DNA of 64,000 nucleotides, from assembly GCF_016522065.1 (NCBI RefSeq), contig NZ_JAEHFV010000001.1, forward strand, positions 310,001 to 374,000. The letters run 5' to 3'. The notes beneath the pieces were generated by a model, which made no database searches, was not told the DNA's origin, and saw nothing but the letters and a program-made list of their open reading frames with translations. This DNA comes from Flavobacterium agrisoli. GTDB lineage: Bacteria > Bacteroidota > Bacteroidia > Flavobacteriales > Flavobacteriaceae. The translations under genes were made by a program, and so were the position numbers. Below are positions 26,042 through 34,841 of this stretch, one piece after another (position 1 is the stretch's first letter; each line of letters opens with the position of its first letter).

Positions 26042-26722
26042 TTATTCGGCTATTTTTTGAAGTTCGCGTTCGTTTTTAATAATGATTTTTTTGCCTACTA
26101 ATTCAATCAAATCTAACTTTTTAAAATCGGATAATAAACGAATACAACTTTCGGTAGCTGTTCCAATAATACTCGCCAATTCATCTCGTGATAATTGTAT
26201 TTTTAAGGATTTATCAGCCTCTATCCCAAATGTATTTTGCAAATAAAGAAGCGTTTGAGCTAATCTTTCCTTGACTGTTTTTTGAGCAAAATCTACTTTG
26301 TCATTATCCGATTCTTTTAAATCTTCGCAAACAGCTTGCATCAAATTCATCGAAAATTGGTTGTTGTTATTAAAAAAATGCAACATTTCTTTTTTTGGAA
26401 TATAACAAACTTCCATATCCGAAAGGGCTTTTGCTGTTAAATTAGCAGGTTCCTGACTAATCATGGAACGTTGTCCAAGAAGTTCGCCCGATTTGACTAA
26501 TTTTACAATTTGATCTTTTCCGTTAGCACTCAATTTAGAAAGTTTTCCCATTCCGTCTTTCACACAAAACACACCATTGGTAAGGTCGCCTTCTTCAAAA
26601 AGAGTGTCACCTTTTTTTACTGTAAATGTCTTTTTAGTATTAGCTAACTGAATGATTTCGTCTTTGTTTAGCGCTTTTAATGAACTTAATTGCCTCACTA
26701 TACATTGGTCGCATTTATTCAT
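26042..26722 (-). CDS. CRP/FNR family transcriptional regulator (FNR-like)
   Basis: The ATG at 26722 gives 226 residues; an upstream ATG at 26746 overlaps the promoter. The protein has an N-terminal CDQC motif (C4, C7), a cyclic-nucleotide-binding-type beta roll, a dimerisation helix and a C-terminal winged helix whose recognition helix reads TESCIRLLSDFKK. E191 and R195 align with the base-reading E and R of FNR/CRP. C106 (in MEVCYIP) aligns with FNR C122, and C4/C7 with FNR C20/C23, but the equivalent of C29 is Ser13. It is divergent from ccoI and next to an FNR palindrome. An oxygen-responsive activator of cbb3 oxidase genes is the best reading. Confidence 0.88.
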   Translation of the reverse strand: MNKCDQCIVRQLSSLKALNKDEIIQLANTKKTFTVKKGDTLFEEGDLTNGVFCVKDGMGKLSKLSANGKDQIVKLVKSGELLGQRSMISQEPANLTAKALSDMEVCYIPKKEMLHFFNNNNQFSMNLMQAVCEDLKESDNDKVDFAQKTVKERLAQTLLYLQNTFGIEADKSLKIQLSRDELASIIGTATESCIRLLSDFKKLDLIELVGKKIIIKNERELQKIAE

Positions 26723-26743
26723 TGGAGTAATGGGGTTTTTATA

Positions 26744-26751
26744 CAAATTTA
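26744..26751 (-). promoter_or_regulatory. -7 element (TAAATTTG) of the FNR-like regulator gene
   Basis: The complement reads TAAATTTG, an exact TAnnTTTG match, 21 bp upstream of the ATG at 26722. No TGAT-N4-ATCA palindrome lies at the activator distance from it, so the regulator gene itself does not look FNR-activated. Confidence 0.55.
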
Positions 26752-26850
26752 ATCATTATTGCCTATTAATTTTTGAAATACCGATAAGAAAATGAATGGG
26801 AATTAGGTAAATTACCAAAAATCATTAACTTAGTTATACCTTAAATAGAA

Positions 26851-26864
26851 TTGATAAATATCAT
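26851..26864 (+). promoter_or_regulatory. FNR-type box upstream of ccoI
   Basis: TTGATAAATATCAT differs from the FNR consensus TTGAT-N4-ATCAA at the last base only. Its centre (26857.5) is 36.5 bp before the G of the TTTG at 26891-26894. This predicts a class II position close to -41.5. Confidence 0.8.
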
Positions 26865-26885
26865 AAAATAACTAAATGCGATTCT

Positions 26886-26894
26886 TAAACTTTG
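26886..26894 (+). promoter_or_regulatory. -7-like element of the ccoI promoter
   Basis: TAAACTTTG is one base longer than the TAnnTTTG consensus between TA and TTTG. This weak match suits an activator-dependent promoter. The predicted start is near 26899, about 20 bp before the ccoI ATG. Confidence 0.5.
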
Positions 26895-26919
26895 TAGAAA
26901 ACTAAAGTAAAGCCGATTT

Positions 26920-29298
26920 ATGAGCATTCAGACTTGTTTTCACTGCGGATTAACCATTTCAAAAAACGATTTATTGCTTTTTGATGATAAAGAATTTTGC
27001 TGTAATGGATGTAAAACAGTCTACGAAATTTTTAGTAGTAACAATTTAGATGGTTACTATGATTTTGAAAAGGCTCCAGGTGCCACGCCATTAGATATTC
27101 AAGGAAAATATGATTTTTTAGACAACGACAACATCACCTCTAAAATATTGGATTTTAACGAAGAGCATACAGCTATCGTTTCGTTAACTATTCCACATAT
27201 ACATTGTAGTTCTTGCATATGGATTTTAGAAAACTTACAAAAGCTTCAATCAGGAATTACTCTTTCTCAAGTCAATTTTCCGGAGAAAAAAGTACGTATT
27301 AATTACAATTCACAACAAACCACCTTAAAGGAAATTGTGTATTTATTAAGTTCAATTGGATACGAACCGTACATTAGTTTAGATAATTATGAGTCCGGGA
27401 AAAAGAGTCAAAATCGCAGTTTAATTTACAAATTAGGCGTTGCCTTTTTTTGTTTTGGAAACATAATGTTATTGTCGTTTCCAGAATATTTTGAGGTAAA
27501 CGAATATTGGTTAGACAATTACAAACCCTTTTTTAGAAGCTTAATTTTTTTATTGAGCTTACCAAGTTTATTGTATTCTGCAAGTGATTATTACGTATCG
27601 GCTTATAAGAGTCTAAAATCAAAAATATTGAACATTGATGTTCCAATTGCCTTAGGAATAATTGTCATGTTTTTAAGGAGCACTTTCGATATTATTATGG
27701 ATTATGGTTCGGGCTTTTTTGACAGTTTAACAGGTTTGATTTTTTTTATGTTGCTCGGTAAAATGTTTCAAATTAAAACCTATAGTTTTTTGAGTTTTGA
27801 GCGCGATTTTAAATCCTATTTTCCAATTGCAATAACGCGAATAAGGGCTAATAAAGAAGAAAGTGTTCCTGTGTACGATATCGAAAAAGGCAATCGATTA
27901 TTGATTCGAAACCAAGAATTAATTCCGGTTGATGGGATTTTAATTAGCGAAAACACTGAGATTGATTACAGTTTTGTGACAGGAGAAGCCATTCCGATTA
28001 GCAAAAAATCGGGGGATAAAATTTTCGCAGGAGGAAAACAAATTGGAAAAGTAATCGAAATGGAAGTTTTGCATTCGGTATCGCAAAGCTACTTAACACA
28101 ATTATGGGGAAATGCAGTTTTTCAAAAAGAAGTAGAGCAAAAATACCAAACATTAACCGATAAATTAAGTCACTATTTTACACCCATTTTATTGCTTATC
28201 GCGTTTTTAGGATTTGGATTTTGGATTTTTAAAAATGTGACAACCGCGTTTAATGTTTTTACAGCGGTATTAATTGTAGCTTGTCCTTGCGCTTTAGCGT
28301 TAACTGCACCGTTCACCTTTGGTAATATTTTAAGAATTTTAGGAAAAAAACAATTCTATTTAAAAAATGCTTTAGTAATAGAACAATTGGCCAAGGTGGA
28401 TACTATTGTTTTTGATAAAACAGGAACGTTGACCTCAAATAAAAAATCTAAAATTTCGTATGAAGGAAAACTATTGTCGTCACTTCAGTTGCAATTGCTA
28501 AAGAATATCGTTCATGCATCCAACCATCCGATAAACCGAATGTTATATGATTTTTTACCAGAATCCGACCGAATAAGTGTTACAAGTTTTGAAGAAATTA
28601 CCGGTAAAGGAATTTTAGCCACTATTGAAAATATACCATTTAAATTAGGTTCTGCCGATTTTGTTTTAGGAATACCAGATTCGAATGCAATCCAAACAAC
28701 CTTACATATAGAAATAAATAATGAATATTACGGTAAATATTTATTTAAAAATGAATATCGAGAAGGTTTAAGTTCTTTATTTCAGCAATTAAACAAAAAA
28801 TACAATTTAAAAGTCTTGTCGGGTGATAACGAAGGAGATAAAGACACCTTGGTTAGTATTATGCCTTCTGAAACTACTTTTAATTTTCATCAAAAACCGG
28901 AACAAAAACTGGAGTTTATTAAAAAATTACAAGAACAAGGACACAATGTAATGATGGTGGGAGATGGTCTTAATGATGCTGGTGCATTAGCTCAAAGTAA
29001 TGTTGGAATTGCAGTATCCGAAAATGTGAATGTTTTTTCTCCCGCTTGCGATGCTATTTTGGATGCCAATCGATTAAAAAATTTGAATAATTTTCTAAAT
29101 CTATCACATAAAGCCACCAAAATAATCAAAATGAGTTTTGTTATTTCTTTATTATATAATGTGGTGGGGTTATCATTTGCATTAACAGGAAACTTATTGC
29201 CGTTAGTGGCAGCCATCATTATGCCTCTCAGTACTATTACAATTGTCTCATTTGTAACTTTAATGAGCAACTACTACGCAAAAGCTAATTTAGAATAG
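26920..29298 (+). CDS. ccoI: Heavy-metal (copper) P1B-type ATPase CcoI/FixI
   Basis: CcoI moves copper across the inner membrane for assembly of the CuB site of cbb3 oxidase. The 792-residue protein has the CcoI-specific N-terminal cysteine region (CFHCG at C6/C9, FCCNGC), an HMA domain with CSSC (C96-C99), eight predicted membrane segments, and the CPC metal site at C455-C457. DKTGT has the phosphorylated D499, and the hinge is VGDGLNDAGALAQSNVG. It sits directly before ccoS and the oxidase genes and has its own FNR-type promoter. Confidence 0.94.
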   Translation: MSIQTCFHCGLTISKNDLLLFDDKEFCCNGCKTVYEIFSSNNLDGYYDFEKAPGATPLDIQGKYDFLDNDNITSKILDFNEEHTAIVSLTIPHIHCSSCIWILENLQKLQSGITLSQVNFPEKKVRINYNSQQTTLKEIVYLLSSIGYEPYISLDNYESGKKSQNRSLIYKLGVAFFCFGNIMLLSFPEYFEVNEYWLDNYKPFFRSLIFLLSLPSLLYSASDYYVSAYKSLKSKILNIDVPIALGIIVMFLRSTFDIIMDYGSGFFDSLTGLIFFMLLGKMFQIKTYSFLSFERDFKSYFPIAITRIRANKEESVPVYDIEKGNRLLIRNQELIPVDGILISENTEIDYSFVTGEAIPISKKSGDKIFAGGKQIGKVIEMEVLHSVSQSYLTQLWGNAVFQKEVEQKYQTLTDKLSHYFTPILLLIAFLGFGFWIFKNVTTAFNVFTAVLIVACPCALALTAPFTFGNILRILGKKQFYLKNALVIEQLAKVDTIVFDKTGTLTSNKKSKISYEGKLLSSLQLQLLKNIVHASNHPINRMLYDFLPESDRISVTSFEEITGKGILATIENIPFKLGSADFVLGIPDSNAIQTTLHIEINNEYYGKYLFKNEYREGLSSLFQQLNKKYNLKVLSGDNEGDKDTLVSIMPSETTFNFHQKPEQKLEFIKKLQEQGHNVMMVGDGLNDAGALAQSNVGIAVSENVNVFSPACDAILDANRLKNLNNFLNLSHKATKIIKMSFVISLLYNVVGLSFALTGNLLPLVAAIIMPLSTITIVSFVTLMSNYYAKANLE

Positions 29299-29350
29299 TA
29301 CTAAATAATAGTAAGAAATTTTTTTATAAATTTAACATAATTAACTGATT

Positions 29351-29364
29351 ATGATAATTATCAT
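29351..29364 (+). promoter_or_regulatory. FNR-type box upstream of ccoS-ccoNOQP
   Basis: ATGATAATTATCAT is a perfect palindrome containing the TGAT-N4-ATCA core. Its centre (29357.5) is again exactly 36.5 bp from the G of the TAAATTTG at 29387-29394. Confidence 0.82.
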
Positions 29365-29386
29365 ATTTTGTTAAAAAGCTCACTGT

Positions 29387-29394
29387 TAAATTTG
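29387..29394 (+). promoter_or_regulatory. -7 element (TAAATTTG) of the ccoS-ccoNOQP operon
   Basis: TAAATTTG is an exact TAnnTTTG match. Transcription from about 29399 would leave a leader of roughly 17 nt before the ccoS ATG at 29416. Confidence 0.7.
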
Positions 29395-29415
29395 TTAACA
29401 TATTATTAGCATATT

Positions 29416-29601
29416 ATGAGTGTCATCTATTTACTTATTGCTATCAGTATCGTTATAGCCATCGGTTTTTTTATTGCTTTTATAATAGCGGTAAAATCAG
29501 GTCAATACGATGATGATTACACCCCTTCAGTTCGAATGCTTTTTGACGACGAATTACAATCTACTCCAAATAAAACAAAACAATCAAACCAAGAAAAATA
29601 A
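29416..29601 (+). CDS. ccoS: cbb3-type cytochrome oxidase assembly protein CcoS
   Basis: This 61-residue single-span membrane protein (MSVIYLLIAISIVIAIGFFI, then AVKSGQYDDDYTPSVRML) matches CcoS, which is needed to insert haem and copper into cbb3 oxidase. The acidic GQYDDDYTP segment after the helix is the family hallmark. It opens the oxidase operon and is separated from ccoNO by 8 bp. Confidence 0.92.
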   Translation: MSVIYLLIAISIVIAIGFFIAFIIAVKSGQYDDDYTPSVRMLFDDELQSTPNKTKQSNQEK

Positions 29602-29609
29602 TTTTAATT

Positions 29610-31799
29610 ATGGAAATGCAGCAATTTTACTACGACAACAAAATTGTAAAAAACTTTATCTACGCTACCATTGTTTTTGGTGTAGTGGGAATGTTAGTCG
29701 GTTTATTAGTCGCCTATTTTTATTTATTTCCAAATCTAACCGATGGAATATCTTGGTTAAGTTATGGTAGGTTACGTCCTTTACATACCAATGCGGTAAT
29801 TTTTGCCTTTGTAGGAAATGCCTTTTTCGCGGGAATGTATTATTCCATTCAACGTTTGCTAAAGGCAAGAATGTACAGTGATTTTTTAAGCAAATTGCAT
29901 TTTTGGGGATGGCAATTAATTATCGTGGCGGCTGCCATTACCTTACCACTTGGCTATTCTTCATCTAAAGAGTACGCCGAATTAGAATGGCCAATTGATA
30001 TTGCTATAGCCATAATATGGGTAGTGATGGGTATTAACATGATAGGAACTATGTTGCGTCGTAGAGAACGTCATTTGTATGTTGCCATTTGGTTTTATTT
30101 GGCCACTTTTGTAACGGTTGCTGTATTGCATATTTTTAATAATATCGAATTGCCTGTTTCTGCATTTAAAAGTTATTCGGTGTATGCGGGGGTTCAAGAT
30201 GCTTTGGTGCAATGGTGGTACGGACATAATGCAGTAGCTTTTTTCTTAACGACACCTTTTTTGGGTTTAATGTATTATTATGTTCCTAAAGCCGCAAACC
30301 GACCAATTTATTCTTATCGTTTATCAATTATTCACTTTTGGTCGTTAATTTTTATTTATATCTGGGCAGGGCCACATCATTTGTTATATTCGGCTTTGCC
30401 AAATTGGGCACAAAATTTAGGGGTAGCTTTTTCAATCATGTTATTAGCACCCTCTTGGGGTGGTATGATTAATGGGCTTTTAACTTTAAGAGGGGCTTGG
30501 GATAAAGTAAGAGTAGATCCAGTTTTAAAGTTTTTTGTAGTAGCCATCACGGGTTACGGAATGGCTACATTTGAAGGACCTATGTTATCTCTAAAAAATG
30601 TAAATGCAATAGCCCATTATACCGATTGGATTATTGCTCACGTACACGTAGGAGCTTTAGCTTGGAACGGATTTATGACCTTTGGGATGGTGTATTGGCT
30701 AATTCCGAGACTTACTAAAAACAAATTACACTCTGTAAAATTGGCTAATTTCCATTTTTGGATTGGTACCTTAGGAATAGTATTGTATGCATTACCGATG
30801 TATGTAGCAGGATTTTTACAAGCCTCTATGTGGAAACAATTTAATCCAGATGGAACTTTAACTTACGGAAATTTTTTAGAAACTGTAACGCAAATAATGC
30901 CCATGTATTGGATGCGTGCTATAGGAGGTACTTTATACCTAACCGGTATGTTGGTTTTAGTTTACAATATTGTTCAAACTATTCGTAGTGGAAGTACAAT
31001 CGAAGATGAACTGGCTCAAGCTCCGGCTTTAGAGACTATTAGTAGTAAACGTTTAAGAGGTGAAAAATACCATTCTTGGTTAGAGCGCAAGCCAATTCAA
31101 TTGACCATTTTGGCTACAATTGCTATTCTTATTGGGGGTATTATTCAAATTGTACCTACTATAATGGTAAAATCAAATATTCCAACCATATCAAGCGTAA
31201 AACCATACACTCCTTTAGAATTAGAAGGCCGTGATTTGTATATTCGAGAAGGTTGTGTGGGTTGCCACTCTCAATCAGTTAGACCCTTCAGAAGCGAAGT
31301 CGAACGTTATGGACCGCAAGCAAAAGCAGGAGAATTTGTATACGATCATCCTTTTTTATGGGGCTCTAAACGAACAGGTCCCGATTTGTTGCGTGTAGGA
31401 GGAAAATACAACGACAACTGGCATTTTAATCATTTTTGGAATCCACAAAGTATTTCAGCTGGATCCATAATGCCAAGTTACAAATGGTTGTTTGATAATA
31501 AACCTATGGATATTTCTTTGACTCAAAAGAAAATGAAAACCATGGTTACATTAGGTGTTCCTTACACCGAAGCAGAAATTGAAAATGCTCCGGCAGCCAT
31601 GAAAGCGCAAGCCATGCAAATTGAAAAAAGTTTAGAAAACGATCCAGATTTTGTTGCTAGTTATGAAGATAGTAAAAAGAAAGCAGCAGCTCGTGGCGAA
31701 AAATTTGTACCCATGAACGAAAGAGAAATTATTGCCTTAATTGCTTACATGCAACGTTTAGGAACCGATATAAAAGTAAAAGATAACGCTAAAAAATAA
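29610..31799 (+). CDS. ccoNO: Fused cbb3 cytochrome c oxidase subunits I and II (CcoN-CcoO)
   Basis: The 729-residue protein combines the catalytic membrane subunit and the first c-type cytochrome subunit. The CcoN part (residues 1-480) has about twelve helices and the haem/CuB histidines in QWWYGHNAVAFFLTTPF, YIWAGPHHLLYSALP and AHYTDWIIAHVHVGALAW. After a linker and another membrane helix, the CcoO part has the haem c motif CVGCHSQSVRPF starting at C549 and an axial-ligand methionine in GSIMPSYKWLF. This enzyme reduces O2 to water with high affinity and pumps protons. In Proteobacteria these subunits are separate genes; the fusion is characteristic of Bacteroidota. Confidence 0.95.
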   Translation: MEMQQFYYDNKIVKNFIYATIVFGVVGMLVGLLVAYFYLFPNLTDGISWLSYGRLRPLHTNAVIFAFVGNAFFAGMYYSIQRLLKARMYSDFLSKLHFWGWQLIIVAAAITLPLGYSSSKEYAELEWPIDIAIAIIWVVMGINMIGTMLRRRERHLYVAIWFYLATFVTVAVLHIFNNIELPVSAFKSYSVYAGVQDALVQWWYGHNAVAFFLTTPFLGLMYYYVPKAANRPIYSYRLSIIHFWSLIFIYIWAGPHHLLYSALPNWAQNLGVAFSIMLLAPSWGGMINGLLTLRGAWDKVRVDPVLKFFVVAITGYGMATFEGPMLSLKNVNAIAHYTDWIIAHVHVGALAWNGFMTFGMVYWLIPRLTKNKLHSVKLANFHFWIGTLGIVLYALPMYVAGFLQASMWKQFNPDGTLTYGNFLETVTQIMPMYWMRAIGGTLYLTGMLVLVYNIVQTIRSGSTIEDELAQAPALETISSKRLRGEKYHSWLERKPIQLTILATIAILIGGIIQIVPTIMVKSNIPTISSVKPYTPLELEGRDLYIREGCVGCHSQSVRPFRSEVERYGPQAKAGEFVYDHPFLWGSKRTGPDLLRVGGKYNDNWHFNHFWNPQSISAGSIMPSYKWLFDNKPMDISLTQKKMKTMVTLGVPYTEAEIENAPAAMKAQAMQIEKSLENDPDFVASYEDSKKKAAARGEKFVPMNEREIIALIAYMQRLGTDIKVKDNAKK

Positions 31800-31803
31800 G
31801 ACT

Positions 31804-31980
31804 ATGTTTGAACAAATTAAACACAATATGGAAACCATAGCGGGCGTAGCAATTTATCCCGTTCTTTCGCTATTGATCTTTTTTATCTTTTTTGTTTGTT
31901 TGGGTTTTTGGGTTTTTTCATATAAAAAAGAAAAAATAGAAGAAATGAGTCAAATTCCATTAAATGACAGTGTTGTTTAA
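31804..31980 (+). CDS. ccoQ: CcoQ-like small cbb3 oxidase subunit
   Basis: A 58-residue reading frame begins ATG at 31804, 4 bp after ccoNO, and ends TAA at 31978-31980. It encodes a short amphipathic start (MFEQIKHNMETIAGVAIYP), one transmembrane helix (VLSLLIFFIFFVCLGFWVF) and a charged tail with YKKEKIEEMSQIP. The position between ccoNO and ccoP, the size and the single-span topology are those of CcoQ, which stabilises the oxidase. Confidence 0.85.
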   Translation: MFEQIKHNMETIAGVAIYPVLSLLIFFIFFVCLGFWVFSYKKEKIEEMSQIPLNDSVV

Positions 31981-31999
31981 TATTTAAAAGCTAATCAAA

Positions 32000-32941
32000 A
32001 TGAAAAAAATAGTTCCAGTATACGTTCGAGTTCCCTTCATTTTCTTTGCCATTTTTGGATTGATGGAATTTTTTATTGACTCGGGAGACAAACCTGCTTT
32101 TATAAAATACCCAATGGTAAGTGTGTTTTTAGCAGTCTTTCTTTTTCTGTTAATTGCAATCGAAATAACCATCAGCGCTATCGAAAATGTTACCTATAGT
32201 TTGTTAACAGAGGAACAAAAAGCCAAATTAATCGAAGAAGAAAACATTTCCTTTAGAGAAAAAAAATGGTACAAAAACTTAATGCGTCGCTTAACAAAAT
32301 CAGAACCGATTGAAAACGAAGGTAGTTTACTGCTTAATCATGACTACGATGGTATTAAAGAATTAGATAATAATTTACCACCTTGGTGGGTGTATTTATT
32401 TTACGCAACCATTGTTTTTGCAGTTGTTTATATGTTTAGATTTGAGGTTTTTGGAGATGATAATCAGGAAGATGAATTGCGTAAAGAATTGGCTCAAGCT
32501 AAAATTGAGGTAGACGAGTATATGAAAACTGCACCTGATTTAATGGATGAAAACAGCGTGACTTTATTGACTGATCCCGCCGATTTAGATGCTGGGAAAG
32601 GAATTTTTGTTACCAATTGCGTAGCTTGTCATAGAGCTGATGCGGGTGGACAAATCGGACCAAATTTAACAGATACTCATTGGATTTTGGGTGGTGGAAT
32701 TAAAAATATTTTTCACACCATTACTAATGGCGGTCGTGATGGAAAGGGGATGATCGCTTGGAAAGCTTCCTTAAAACCGAAGGAAATTCAAAAAGTAGCC
32801 AGTTACATTATTTCATTGCAAGGTAGCAATCCCGCTGATCCTAAAGCGCCCGAAGGAGAAGTTTGGGTGGATGAAAATGCTCCTCAAGATGCCAATACAA
32901 CAACTGCAGCTGTTCAAGACTCAACTGCTATAAAAAAATAA
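32000..32941 (+). CDS. ccoP: cbb3 oxidase cytochrome c subunit CcoP (single haem)
   Basis: The 313-residue protein has two N-terminal membrane segments, the CcoP N-terminal signature YDGIKELDNNLPPWWVYLFY, and a periplasmic cytochrome c domain. That domain has one CVACH haem motif (C207) and an axial methionine in GKGMIAWKASL. CcoP delivers electrons to CcoNO. Proteobacterial CcoP is usually dihaem; only one CxxCH is present here. The C-terminal tail is rich in A, P, D and T. It lies 19 bp after ccoQ and 3 bp before ccoG. Confidence 0.93.
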   Translation: MKKIVPVYVRVPFIFFAIFGLMEFFIDSGDKPAFIKYPMVSVFLAVFLFLLIAIEITISAIENVTYSLLTEEQKAKLIEEENISFREKKWYKNLMRRLTKSEPIENEGSLLLNHDYDGIKELDNNLPPWWVYLFYATIVFAVVYMFRFEVFGDDNQEDELRKELAQAKIEVDEYMKTAPDLMDENSVTLLTDPADLDAGKGIFVTNCVACHRADAGGQIGPNLTDTHWILGGGIKNIFHTITNGGRDGKGMIAWKASLKPKEIQKVASYIISLQGSNPADPKAPEGEVWVDENAPQDANTTTAAVQDSTAIKK

Positions 32942-32944
32942 AAA

Positions 32945-34363
32945 ATGGCAACCGTACAAAACGAATCGTTTAGAGATACCATTGGAACTTTGGATGAAGA
33001 AGGGAAAAGAAAATTCATTTTTCCGAAGAAACCATCCGGAAAATTCTATGATTATCGTAAATGGGTGAGTTATGGTTTGTTAATTATACTTTTTGCCAAT
33101 CCGTTCATAAAAGTAAACGGAAATCAATTTATGATGTTCAATATTTTAGAACGTCGTTTTAATATTTTTGGATTTCCATTTTGGCCACAAGACTTTTATT
33201 TATTTGTAATTTGTATGGTCATTGGAGTGGTTTTTGTCATTCTTTTTACAGTCGTTTTCGGGAGAATTTTTTGCGGTTGGATTTGCCCTCAAACTATTTT
33301 CCTAGAAATGGTTTTTAGACGAATTGAATTTTTAATTGATGGAGATAGGGGAGCGCAAATGCGATTAGCTCGGCAAGAATGGAATGCCGAGAAAATTAGA
33401 AAAAGAGTCTTTAAATGGTTCATTTTTTTTGTTATTTCTTTTTTGATAGCCAATGTTTTTTTAGCCTATTTGGTCGGAAGTGACCAATTGTTCTTGATGA
33501 TAGAAGAAGGACCTATAAAACAATTACATAATTTTATTGCATTGCTCATTTTTACCGGAGTATTTTATTTCGTATTTGTTTGGTTTCGTGAGCAAGTTTG
33601 TATAATTGCTTGTCCTTACGGGCGTATGCAAGGGGTTTTATTAGATAACAAATCCATCAATGTGGCTTACGATTTTGTTCGGGGCGAAAAAGAAGTTGGT
33701 AGAGCAAAATTTAATAAAAAAGAAAATCGGGAAGCTACAGGAAAAGGCGATTGTATTGATTGTCATCAATGTGTGCACGTTTGTCCGATGGGAATTGATA
33801 TTAGAAATGGTGTTCAATTAGAGTGTACCAACTGCACCGCTTGTATTGATGAATGTGACACTATAATGGAAAGCGTTGGATTGCCAAAAGGGCTTATTCG
33901 GTACGCAACCGAAGACGAAATTGAAAAAAAAGAACCTTTCCGTTTTACTGCTCGAATGAAAGGGTATACAGCTGTTTTGACTATTTTAATTGGTGTTTTA
34001 ATCGGAATGTTGTTTTTAAGAAACGATGTTGAAGCTGTTGTTTTGCGTTTGCCTGGTCAATTGTTTGAGCACAAAGGAGAAAATATAAGCAATGTGTACA
34101 CATACAAAATTATCAATAAAACGATGAAAGATTACAACGATATTCATTTCGAATTAATTGATCAAAAAGGCAGTATTCGAAATGTGGGTAATTTACATTT
34201 TAAAGTTAAAAAAGAAGAAATTTCAGAAGGTACTTTGTTTATTGAAATTAACCGAGCCCTTTTAGAAAGTGATAAAACTAAAGTAAAAATTGGAGTTTAT
34301 AATGGTTCCGAATTATTAGAGACTACAAGTACAAATTTCTTAGGACCAAGAACTTTTAACTAA
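32945..34363 (+). CDS. ccoG: cbb3 oxidase accessory Fe-S protein CcoG (FixG/RdxA)
   Basis: CcoG reduces Cu(II) to Cu(I) for oxidase assembly in the systems studied. The 472-residue protein has the family's membrane part with VFGRIFCGWICPQTIFLE and REQVCIIACPYGRMQG. Two ferredoxin-type clusters follow in CIDCHQCVHVCPMGIDI and CTNCTACIDECDTIM. A further helix (YTAVLTILIGVLIGMLFL) and a C-terminal immunoglobulin-like domain complete it. It sits 3 bp downstream of ccoP and 7 bp upstream of ccoH. Confidence 0.94.
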   Translation: MATVQNESFRDTIGTLDEEGKRKFIFPKKPSGKFYDYRKWVSYGLLIILFANPFIKVNGNQFMMFNILERRFNIFGFPFWPQDFYLFVICMVIGVVFVILFTVVFGRIFCGWICPQTIFLEMVFRRIEFLIDGDRGAQMRLARQEWNAEKIRKRVFKWFIFFVISFLIANVFLAYLVGSDQLFLMIEEGPIKQLHNFIALLIFTGVFYFVFVWFREQVCIIACPYGRMQGVLLDNKSINVAYDFVRGEKEVGRAKFNKKENREATGKGDCIDCHQCVHVCPMGIDIRNGVQLECTNCTACIDECDTIMESVGLPKGLIRYATEDEIEKKEPFRFTARMKGYTAVLTILIGVLIGMLFLRNDVEAVVLRLPGQLFEHKGENISNVYTYKIINKTMKDYNDIHFELIDQKGSIRNVGNLHFKVKKEEISEGTLFIEINRALLESDKTKVKIGVYNGSELLETTSTNFLGPRTFN

Positions 34364-34370
34364 ATTAAAT

Positions 34371-34820
34371 ATGAAAATAAATTGGGGAACCGGAATTGTG
34401 ATTGCTTTTGCGTTATTTATCACCTTCATCATGTATTTTGTGTATAAGGTTCAATCCGATTCAAAATACGATAATGATTTAGTGGTTGAGGATTATTATG
34501 TGCACGATATGGCATTTAGCGATGAAATGAAACGTGCTGAAAATGCAATCCATTTAAAAGAAAAACCGCAAATTCAATACAGTCAATCAGCTGTAATTAT
34601 AAATTTTCCGGAAAGTTTTAATGCTTCTGAGATTAAAGGTAACGTAGCTCTTTATAGACCTTCAAACAAAAAATTTGATTTTCAATCTGAGATAAAATTA
34701 AAAGATTCCCAAATGATAATTGAAAATAAAAAACTTATCAAAGGATTATGGAAAGTGAATATGGAATGGGAATATCAAGGGAAAAAATTTCTTTCACAAG
34801 AATCAATTTTCGTCGATTGA
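34371..34820 (+). CDS. ccoH: FixH family protein (CcoH)
   Basis: The 149-residue protein has one N-terminal membrane helix (GIVIAFALFITFIMYFVYKV), the YYVHDM segment, and a periplasmic beta-sandwich ending in LWKVNMEWEYQGKKFLSQES. FixH/CcoH proteins are needed for cbb3 oxidase assembly, interacting with CcoI and CcoG. The location, 7 bp after ccoG, supports this strongly. Confidence 0.9.
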   Translation: MKINWGTGIVIAFALFITFIMYFVYKVQSDSKYDNDLVVEDYYVHDMAFSDEMKRAENAIHLKEKPQIQYSQSAVIINFPESFNASEIKGNVALYRPSNKKFDFQSEIKLKDSQMIIENKKLIKGLWKVNMEWEYQGKKFLSQESIFVD

Positions 34821-34841
34821 TAACTATTTGAAACAAAATAA

